Source: Oscillospiraceae bacterium
GTDB taxonomy: Bacteria > Bacillota > Clostridia > Oscillospirales > Oscillospiraceae
NCBI GenBank assembly: GCA_910574635.1
Contig: CAJTCG010000015.1
Location: 1-64,000, forward strand
Reading direction: 5' to 3'
DNA: 64,000 nt
Shown: one piece after another, positions 25,060 through 31,110 of the stretch
How the letters are laid out: every line of letters begins with the position of its first letter
How positions within the stretch are numbered: the stretch's first letter is position 1
Notes under the pieces: generated by a model
Database searches by the model: none
The model's input: only the letters and a program-made list of their open reading frames with translations
What the model was told of the DNA's origin: nothing
Translations under genes and position numbers: made by a program

Positions 25060-26469
25060 TTACTTTTTCAGATACGCCATAGAGCAGTACCCGGTATAGG
25101 TCTTGCCCCCGGCGGTATACTGCACATACAGCCACTTCTTCCCGCTTACGGTGTTGTAGTAGCCATAGTTCCGCACGGTGCCGCCCTTGGGGACCACCAC
25201 CAGCACGGTTTTGTCGTTCCCAGTTCCGGCCCCCGCTCGGAGGTTGAGGTCGTCCGTGGTTTTGTAGGCCCCGGCCAGTTTCTTATCAAAGCACTTTGCC
25301 GCCTCGATCTTCACGGACGGAGCCGCCGGTTTGGTTGTGCTGGGGCTGGGCGTGGTGGTAGCCGTCCCGCCGGTCACGCTCTCACTCTGGCTGGTATAGG
25401 TGACATAGGGGAGCTTGCCGTGCTTCGTCCAGTTCCGGCGGTTATACCCGCTCTTGTCGCAGTTGCAGGCCGTCACCTGTACGCAGTTTTTCCACTTCGG
25501 CGTACACTCTACGGCCAGCCCGCCGCCGATGTAGATACCAATGTGCCCCTTGCACCACACGGCCTCGCCCACTTCGATCTTGGAGAAGTCCGTGGTCACG
25601 CCGGAGCACTTGGTAATCATTGTGTCAGCCCCGATGTCCGGCACACCGTTCACGGCGTAGCCCGCGCCGCCGTAGCTCTTGGAGCCGTCGCCGCTCCAGC
25701 CCCACAGCAGGCCCTTGATAAGACACACGCAGTCAAAGCCGAACGTGTCCGCGCTGGCGGCGTTAATCATCCGCACTCGGTCCGCCGCTGTGTTGTAGGG
25801 GTTGTTCTTGGTGTACCGCTTCTTGTTGGCCGCCGTCATGGGAGCTCCGAAGCACCCCATAACGTAGAGCGTCTTGTAATTCTTGGCGACGTTCAGCGCG
25901 GCCTCCGCAAGCTGCTTGCCCGTGGTAATCTTCCCGCCCATGGTTGCACCGCTTCCTTTCTTCGCATATTTGTCATAGTACGTTTGCCCGTACCCGGCCC
26001 GCTTGGTTTGGGTGACTACACTGTTCATGCTGGCGGGCTTCTCAAATTTCAGCAGGATAAGGTTGGACGCCTCCAGCACAGAGGCGGCAGATTTCAGCGC
26101 AGGCAAAAGCCCATACTGTTTCAGCTCCACCAGCAGATACTCTAACTGGGTTTCCAGGTCCCCAATGGACTTTCCTTTGCCCTTGGCGTATTTCAAAAAC
26201 CCCTCTTTGCGGGACCAGTATGTGAGCTGCCACAGCCCAAACCCGGCGCTGTCATGGACGAAGTTGGTGTAGGTCCCGTTGTCTACGGCGTCCACATACT
26301 GCGCGTCGGTCATGCCCAGCTTCTTCTCAAAACTGTTCTGGAGGTTGATCGGGGACAGGCCGCTCTCCGCGTAGAGATTCCCCATCAGCCCCGCTGCGCC
26401 GCAGGCGTTCAGCCCCGCCGAGGTCAGGTAGTTCCAGATTCTTTCTTCATTGGTAGTTCCGGTCAGCAT
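25060..26469 (-). CDS. Modular endolysin (phage lysozyme plus NlpC/P60-like plus SH3)
   Basis: A 469-residue cell-wall hydrolase. Residues 1-140 match the phage tail-lysozyme domain (GLMGNLYAESGLSPINLQ, then FGLWQLTYWSRKEGFL). Residues ~175-345 look NlpC/P60-like, with Cys in FGFDCVCLIKG and His in KGHIGIYIGGG. A Pro/Thr linker is followed by a C-terminal SH3 domain (DDLNLRAGAGTGNDKTVLVV, then TGYCSMAYLKK). No signal peptide, in keeping with holin-dependent release. Two catalytic domains predict cleavage of both glycan and peptide bonds. Confidence 0.88.
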   Translation of the reverse strand: MLTGTTNEERIWNYLTSAGLNACGAAGLMGNLYAESGLSPINLQNSFEKKLGMTDAQYVDAVDNGTYTNFVHDSAGFGLWQLTYWSRKEGFLKYAKGKGKSIGDLETQLEYLLVELKQYGLLPALKSAASVLEASNLILLKFEKPASMNSVVTQTKRAGYGQTYYDKYAKKGSGATMGGKITTGKQLAEAALNVAKNYKTLYVMGCFGAPMTAANKKRYTKNNPYNTAADRVRMINAASADTFGFDCVCLIKGLLWGWSGDGSKSYGGAGYAVNGVPDIGADTMITKCSGVTTDFSKIEVGEAVWCKGHIGIYIGGGLAVECTPKWKNCVQVTACNCDKSGYNRRNWTKHGKLPYVTYTSQSESVTGGTATTTPSPSTTKPAAPSVKIEAAKCFDKKLAGAYKTTDDLNLRAGAGTGNDKTVLVVVPKGGTVRNYGYYNTVSGKKWLYVQYTAGGKTYTGYCSMAYLKK

Positions 26470-26478
26470 AGTGTCCTC

Positions 26479-26895
26479 CTATCCAGCCGCCCCGCCCTCC
26501 GGCGGCTCCTGGTTCTCTTGTGTCTCACCCTCTCCGCCATCCCTGTCCGGCCAGTGGTTATTTTTGGAGAGATTTTCTACCCCGGATTTCAGGGCGTACA
26601 CCGCCACAGGGACGACAATCTCTGCCAGCGCCACCTTCGACAGCTCCTCCGCGATCTGCGGCTTGTCCAGTGCGGCCAGAATGTAGCTACACCAGACCCA
26701 GGCAAAGCCATTGACCACGCAGGCCCAAACCACCCGCTTCATCGTCTCCGGCTTTTGTAAGCCTTGTCCAGCCAGTTCCGCCCGTAGCTCCTTCACCCGG
26801 CGGCGCAGTCTCCGCCCGTCCGCCCAGCAAAGGGCCAGCCCCAGGACAAACCCCAGGGCCAGCCCCGCACCGGCGGCGATAAATATTACCGCCAT
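26479..26895 (-). CDS. Phage membrane protein, lysis module
   Basis: 138 residues: an N-terminal Gly/Ala-rich membrane helix (FIAAGAGLALGFVLGLALCW), a basic RRLRRRVKEL segment, a second hydrophobic region near 60-75 and an acidic tail (GGEGETQENQEPPEGG). Unrecognised family; position between XhlA-like and endolysin genes suggests a holin accessory or spanin-like role. Confidence 0.55.
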   Translation of the reverse strand: MAVIFIAAGAGLALGFVLGLALCWADGRRLRRRVKELRAELAGQGLQKPETMKRVVWACVVNGFAWVWCSYILAALDKPQIAEELSKVALAEIVVPVAVYALKSGVENLSKNNHWPDRDGGEGETQENQEPPEGGAAG

Positions 26896-26908
26896 AGCGC
26901 CCTCCCGG

Positions 26909-27229
26909 TTATGTAAGACCGAGCCTCACAGCGGCCAGCCCCAACAGAAGCAGCACACCCCATTTCAGAACTTCCCATACCATGTTGTCCCAGCGCTTTC
27001 CCGGCTTCTTCTCGATGGTGTCCACCTTCTGCCCCAGGGCGGTCACGTCGTTTTTAATCTCCGTCATGGTTTCGCTCTGGTGCTTCTGCTCTGCGGCCAT
27101 AACCTCCACAGCGGTTGTCAGGCGTTGCAGCGTGTCCACTTTATCGTCCATTTCGTCCAGGCGGTGGGTGTTCGACTTGCTCCGGGCGTCCACCTCCGCC
27201 AGCTTCACGGCCATTTCTTCTTGCGTCAT
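26909..27229 (-). CDS. XhlA-like holin accessory protein
   Basis: 106 residues: a coiled-coil N-terminal two-thirds (RLDEMDDKVDTLQRLTTAVE, then IKNDVTALGQKVDTIEKK) and one C-terminal membrane helix (VLKWGVLLLLGLAAVRLGL). That is the plan of haemolysin XhlA, which acts with holins in PBSX-type prophage lysis. GGAGGT precedes the ATG. Confidence 0.7.
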   Translation of the reverse strand: MTQEEMAVKLAEVDARSKSNTHRLDEMDDKVDTLQRLTTAVEVMAAEQKHQSETMTEIKNDVTALGQKVDTIEKKPGKRWDNMVWEVLKWGVLLLLGLAAVRLGLT

Positions 27230-27254
27230 GGCCCATACCTCCTTGTTCTGATAT

Positions 27255-27292
27255 GCACAAGGGGCCGCCCCATCACTGGAGCGACCCCTTGC
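27255..27292 (-). terminator. Hairpin between tail and lysis genes
   Basis: CAAGGGG/CCCCTTG arms with further GC pairing inside; it follows the small gene ending at 27296. It lacks a clear T-run, so it may attenuate instead of terminating. Confidence 0.4.
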
Positions 27293-27295
27293 AAT

Positions 27296-27463
27296 TCAGT
27301 TTTCCCCTGTAAGTTCCCGCCGCTCGCGGTCGGCTTCCTCGATCATGCCGCCCAGCTCCGCAACGGCCCGCGCCTGCTCCAGCGCGGCGGCCTGTTCCCG
27401 AATGATGTCTGCTTGCAGCTTCACAAGCCCGGTCAGCCGTTCAACGAGTTCCGCCCCGCTCAC
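27296..27463 (-). CDS. Small coiled-coil phage protein
   Basis: A 55-codon gene whose GTG overlaps the TGA of the upstream gene (GTGA), a sign of translational coupling. The product starts (M)SGAELVERLTGLVKLQADII and is helical throughout, ending RRELTGEN. Unrecognised; small helical proteins are common between tail-fibre and lysis genes of such prophages. Confidence 0.6.
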   Translation of the reverse strand: MSGAELVERLTGLVKLQADIIREQAAALEQARAVAELGGMIEEADRERRELTGEN

Positions 27464-27867
27464 ACCCTCGCCCCCACCAGGGCGGCGATGTGCCGCAGGT
27501 CGTCCACCGGTGCGTTGTAAAAATCATAGCTCCACAGCCAGAAGTCCTCATGCTCCGGGCGGCGGTATTTCTGACAGACGGCATCCGGCCATACCTTATT
27601 CCACCGGGCCTGATGGTCCTTGTCTCGCTTTTCCAGGCGGGACAGGATAGCGCCCACCAGTGCCCCGCGCTCCTGCCCCTGGCCGTCGTCGTCCCGGCTG
27701 AAATAGTCGTAGGCGTTCTGGCTGGTATCCACGCAGACCGGCTCCCCGTTCCACAGCAGAAATCCGTCCCGCTCCTCCAGTGCGGAACCGTAGGGGATAT
27801 TTACCTGCCGCCCGTTACAGCCCTTGAACCGCGCCCGCTTCCGGGCAATGTAGCGTTTGCCCTCCAT
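27460..27867 (-). CDS. Conserved phage hypothetical protein
   Basis: 135 residues starting MEGKRYIARKRARFKGCNGR. The end is aromatic-rich (EHEDFWLWSYDFYNAPVDDL). It resembles small proteins next to tail-tip genes in clostridial prophages; function not known. It lies 3 bases after the carbohydrate-binding protein gene in the same orientation. Confidence 0.6.
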   Translation of the reverse strand: MEGKRYIARKRARFKGCNGRQVNIPYGSALEERDGFLLWNGEPVCVDTSQNAYDYFSRDDDGQGQERGALVGAILSRLEKRDKDHQARWNKVWPDAVCQKYRRPEHEDFWLWSYDFYNAPVDDLRHIAALVGARV

Positions 27868-27870
27868 GGC

Positions 27871-28488
27871 TTACTCCTCCTCTGTGGCCTCGGTCCAGCC
27901 ATAGACACCCGGCTCCCACACGTTGTTGTCCGTGTCGCTGGTCCAGTGCTTGTCATTGTGGCTCACCTTGGCCCCGATGCCGTAGGTGTCGAACGCCCCC
28001 ACCGGCTGGCTCCAGGCGGGCCACTCCTCCGCCGGGTCGGCGGTGCAGGTCCACAGGCTGGCCGCCGCGTCCGGCGTCCAATCCTCCTGCGAGGTATGGT
28101 CTTGAACGCACCGGTACAACTTGCCGCCGTGCCGCCGGATATTGCCGGTCTTGTAGCCGACCGGATACGTCCAGGGCGCGAACAGCTCCGCGTGCTCCGC
28201 CGCCGTCGCGTCGTCGATGCTCCCGGCCTCCGCCATGGTGACAAACATAATGCCGCCGGTTTCGCTGGCCTTGACGATCTCCGTCCCGGCGTCCGTCTCC
28301 TCCAGCATGACCGTCTCCACCCCCTCCAGGTCCTCCCGGCCCAGCAGGTGATAGACGTTTCCGGCAAAAGCAATGCCCGAAGCCTCCGGCTCCGGGCAAA
28401 GAATATAGCTGCCATTCTCGGCTTGTCTGATGTAGTTGGGGGCCTCGGTCATGCCGATGCTGTCCCCGCCTTTGATGATTCTGAGCAT
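27871..28488 (-). CDS. Phage protein with two carbohydrate-binding modules
   Basis: 205 residues with two CBM5/12-like segments: YKTGNIRRHGGKLYRCVQDH, then TSQEDWTPDAAASLW (about 132-166), and KVSHNDKHWTSDTDNNVWEP (about 178-197). Such modules bind chitin-like or cell-wall glycans and occur in phage tail tips, so it may help adsorption. It overlaps the last 40 bases of the reverse transcriptase gene, so the retroelement sits inside the tail operon. Confidence 0.7.
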   Translation of the reverse strand: MLRIIKGGDSIGMTEAPNYIRQAENGSYILCPEPEASGIAFAGNVYHLLGREDLEGVETVMLEETDAGTEIVKASETGGIMFVTMAEAGSIDDATAAEHAELFAPWTYPVGYKTGNIRRHGGKLYRCVQDHTSQEDWTPDAAASLWTCTADPAEEWPAWSQPVGAFDTYGIGAKVSHNDKHWTSDTDNNVWEPGVYGWTEATEEE

Positions 28489-29621
28489 TGCGCACCTCCA
28501 AAAAAGATAGCGTGATACAGCCGCCGCAGGCGGAGAAGCCGCCCGTGGTCGTCATAGTTTCGATAATAGGCGGTCTGGCACTCCATGTATTGCTGAATGT
28601 CAAAAAAGTCCCGTTTGCCCGCCTTAAATTCCCGGTGAAACAGTTTCAGCTTCCGCCGCGCCCGCTTCACCCCGTCCCGGCTCCCGTTGATCTTGACCTT
28701 CCCGGTTTCCGTCAAGGTAAACCGGGCTTTGCAGAAACGGAAGGGTTTAGTCAGGGGAATGATCTGGCACTTGCGCTTATTGACCCGTATGCCCATTGCC
28801 TCGAACCGCCGCACCATTTCGCGGATTAGCTCTTTCAGCTCCTCCACGTCCTCCATGATGATGTAATAATCATCCATGTAGTGACCGAAACAGTGGACGC
28901 CCTTCTGGCACTTGACCCAGTTATCTACCGGACTGGGGAGCGCCACCATTTCCTGCTGGCTCGGCTCTCTCCCCAGCGGCATACCCCGTCCCGGCGCAGA
29001 CTCCGGGGAATTGTGGACTTCAATATCCGCAATCTCCCGCAGATCAGGATTTGTGATATACCGGCGGTGACGGAGATAAATAGACCGGCGGGGCGCATTG
29101 GGAAAGAAGCCCTTCAAATCCAAAAGGCCGACAGCCCCAGTCCTCCCGTGCCGCCGGAAGTGCCAGTGAAGATGTTCTTCAATGCGCCGGAACTGCCAGT
29201 GCAGGCCCTTCCCCTTTTGGCTGGCTCCGTTGTCGTAGATCATGTTCGGGGTGTAGAGCGGAACCAACACTTCATTGCTTAGATTCTTTTCAATCTGCCG
29301 GTCCACAATGGGCGGCGGGTCGATTTTCCGAACCTTCCCGCGTTCTTTCAGCGTGAAGGGTTTTCCATTCTTGGGATTCCATTTCCTGTTCAGGAGATTC
29401 CTGCGCCGTCTGGCCGTCCCGGAAAACAGGTGCGCTTCAAAGTTTTGGGTGCTCTGCTTCCAGCGGACATTGTTACAGCATCTATGGCCGTAGTAGAACA
29501 TCCTCCGGTAGCTGAATACCTTACCGACTGGGCCGAGGGCTGCGCACCTTGCCTCCCTCCTGGCCTGCCGCTTTGCCTTGCGGCGCTGATACCGTGCCTC
29601 CCGGCGTTCCTGACTGTTCAT
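28449..29621 (-). CDS. Reverse transcriptase of a diversity-generating retroelement
   Basis: A 390-residue reverse transcriptase. The motif A aspartate is in LLDLKGFFPN (D168), the segment GMPLGREPSQ (213-221) matches the DGR form of motif 4 (LGxxxSQ), and the active site is YMDD (248-251). A basic N-terminus (residues 4-25) is also usual. It copies the template-repeat RNA with errors at adenines. Template repeat and Avd gene lie directly upstream and the variable repeat about 1.4 kb upstream on the same strand, a complete cassette. No maturase or endonuclease domain is seen, which excludes a group II intron. Confidence 0.95.
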   Translation of the reverse strand: MNSQERREARYQRRKAKRQARREARCAALGPVGKVFSYRRMFYYGHRCCNNVRWKQSTQNFEAHLFSGTARRRRNLLNRKWNPKNGKPFTLKERGKVRKIDPPPIVDRQIEKNLSNEVLVPLYTPNMIYDNGASQKGKGLHWQFRRIEEHLHWHFRRHGRTGAVGLLDLKGFFPNAPRRSIYLRHRRYITNPDLREIADIEVHNSPESAPGRGMPLGREPSQQEMVALPSPVDNWVKCQKGVHCFGHYMDDYYIIMEDVEELKELIREMVRRFEAMGIRVNKRKCQIIPLTKPFRFCKARFTLTETGKVKINGSRDGVKRARRKLKLFHREFKAGKRDFFDIQQYMECQTAYYRNYDDHGRLLRLRRLYHAIFFGGAQCSESSKAGTASA

Positions 29622-29914
29622 AATAAAAGTATTCGCCTTTCGTACAGATAAATTGTAGGGTGCCGTCTAATCTGCTTTGCCCGTACACATGAAATGGGTT
29701 TAGGCACATAGTCCCACCATGCAAGTAGCGTCCGTGTAAAGGCATCAAAAGAGAGGGTATCGGCTATTCATCATAGGTTATACCCCCTTCTGCTCTCCCG
29801 AGCAGAGCAGTTTTAGGGATTCCCACCCAGGGAAGTATCTCTCCTTTTACGTCGGTCGTCTTTCACCTGGGCTTGCGCCCCGCTACTCCATTTGACCGCG
29901 TATCTACGTAAAAT

Positions 29915-30038
29915 CCGGCGAACACGCCCCCGTCATTGTTTGCGTTATTATTGTTGACGCCGCCGCCCGCGCCCGAGCCGACCACCGCGAAATTGTTATT
30001 GTTGTTGTAATTAGCAGACCGGAGCCGCGCCCACACGC
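29915..30038 (-). repeat. DGR template repeat
   Basis: 124 bp that match the variable repeat at 30986-31110. Read on the minus strand it is loaded with AAC/AAT codons (runs encoding NYNNNNN and NNNNANN), the adenine-rich design that lets the reverse transcriptase randomise codons. It lies between the Avd gene and the reverse transcriptase. The 29622-29914 stretch between it and the reverse transcriptase has no gene; it holds a 7-bp hairpin (29790-29810) and is probably the 3' part of the template RNA. Confidence 0.93.
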
Positions 30039-30075
30039 CACGAGGCGAATTATCAGAGATACACCCAATGTCCAA

Positions 30076-30540
30076 TCAGGATTTCAACCGCTGCCCGGTA
30101 CTCTTGATCTGGCCTTTCAGCAGCTCATTTTCCCGGTCAATGAGATCACCCAGGCTTTGCGCCATTCTGTCCAGCTTCTCCATTGCCTCACCTGCCGGAA
30201 CTGCTTTCCCCTTGGAGGTAGTAAAGCACCCCTCCGGGTTTTGGTTCATAATCAGGTAGCAATCGGTCAATCTGGAATCCAGCGCCATCAGGGAGGCCCG
30301 CGCTTCCAGCAGGTGGGCCGTTCGCAGGTTCACCCGCTGGGCGTCTGACGGAAAAATACTGTTAGCCTTTTCGCAGAAGTCTTTGACCTCCCCGGCCAGC
30401 TTCGCCGTCGGCTCTGCAACCAGTCGGGCGTACCGGGCGGAAAGCCGCGTCAGGAAATTCAGCGTCTCAATGTAAATTTGATTCGCCGTATTCACAAACT
30501 CGGCCTTGCTGACGGTCCGCCGCTGTTTGAGTACAGACAC
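30076..30540 (-). CDS. avd: Avd-like accessory protein of the retroelement
   Basis: 154 residues starting (M)SVLKQRRTVSKAEFVNTANQ. It is all helical, basic and about the size of Avd, the four-helix pentamer that binds template RNA and reverse transcriptase in the Bordetella phage system. The GTG at 30540 is chosen because AAGGAGTGAGAGC precedes it; the longer frame starting at 30600 would overlap the upstream gene without a ribosome site. It ends 38 bases before the template repeat. Assignment rests on size, fold and position. Confidence 0.8.
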   Translation of the reverse strand: MSVLKQRRTVSKAEFVNTANQIYIETLNFLTRLSARYARLVAEPTAKLAGEVKDFCEKANSIFPSDAQRVNLRTAHLLEARASLMALDSRLTDCYLIMNQNPEGCFTTSKGKAVPAGEAMEKLDRMAQSLGDLIDRENELLKGQIKSTGQRLKS

Positions 30541-30544
30541 GCTC

Positions 30545-30733
30545 TCACTCCTTCTTGTCCGCTTCCGTGACCACGATCTCTCCGTGCTCCCGCTCCACAT
30601 CCTCCAGATGCTTCAAAAGCACGTACTCAATGTAGTTGGTCATAGAGCGGTGTTCATTCGTCGCCAGCGTGCCGATCTTGTCAAACACTTCACCGGACAG
30701 CCGCAGAGTAAACACTTTCTTATCCGTCGCCAT
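30545..30733 (-). CDS. Ribbon-helix-helix protein coupled to avd
   Basis: 62 residues: KKVFTLRLSGEVFDKIGTLA, then NEHRSMTNYIEYVLLKHLED is an Arc/MetJ-type ribbon-helix-helix. GGGAGG precedes its ATG and its stop lies 4 bases before the avd GTG, so the two are co-translated. A DNA-binding regulator built into the retroelement cassette could control its own operon; that is inference. Confidence 0.75.
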   Translation of the reverse strand: MATDKKVFTLRLSGEVFDKIGTLATNEHRSMTNYIEYVLLKHLEDVEREHGEIVVTEADKKE

Positions 30734-30858
30734 ACTGGTGGCCTCCCTTATTGCATAGTGCTTATTATACGGTTGTTCTTTCCTTTTGTATGCAGTCTAA
30801 AGCCTGTCAAGTGATAGCATTTTCAAATTGGGCACGGGCTAAAATTTCAAAAATCGCG

Positions 30859-30945
30859 TCGGGCGCTTCGCGCCCGATCATGTTCCGGCCCTTGCGGGCC
30901 GGTTTATGGACGTGGCCCCGGTGGTCTGCCCGCTTTCGCGGGCAG
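30859..30945. repeat. Three consecutive perfect hairpins downstream of the variable repeat
   Basis: 30926-30945: 8-bp stem CTGCCCGC/GCGGGCAG, loop GAAA on the minus strand. 30885-30902: 7-bp stem CCGGCCC/GGGCCGG, 4-base loop. 30859-30877: 8-bp stem TCGGGCGC/GCGCCCGA, 3-base loop. An 8-bp GC stem with a 4-base GNRA-like loop just after the variable repeat is what the Bordetella phage retroelement needs for target recognition; here it begins 40 bases after the repeat. Confidence 0.85.
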
Positions 30946-30985
30946 ATTGGGACTGGATAGCTCTGCGGAGGATTAGGTAGAAAAG

Positions 30986-31110
30986 CCGGCGAACACGCCC
31001 CCGTCATAGTGCGCCGTAACTACTGCCGACGCCGCCGCCCGCGCCCGAGCCGACCACCGCGAAACTGCTATTGTCGTTGCAACTAGCAGACCGGAGCCGC
31101 GCCCACACGC
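30986..31110 (-). repeat. DGR variable repeat (with 1-base insertion)
   Basis: 125 bp aligned with the 124-bp template. All 13 substitutions within it fall on template adenines (mostly A to G, also A to T and A to C), as expected for adenine mutagenesis; one more A to C lies just past the 3' border. The non-A sequence between (GTGGTCGGCTCGGGCGCGGG) is identical. One extra G (minus strand; the doubled C at 31014-31015) has no template counterpart and shifts the reading frame. Confidence 0.95.

Noticed and set aside
28449..29621. Group II intron reverse transcriptase
   Set aside because: No maturase or endonuclease domain and the motif-4 pattern LGREPSQ is DGR type; template and variable repeats are present.
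29863..30075. Open frame over the template repeat with long Asn runs
   Set aside because: No ribosome site, and the Asn runs are the adenine-rich template design; it is RNA template, not a gene.
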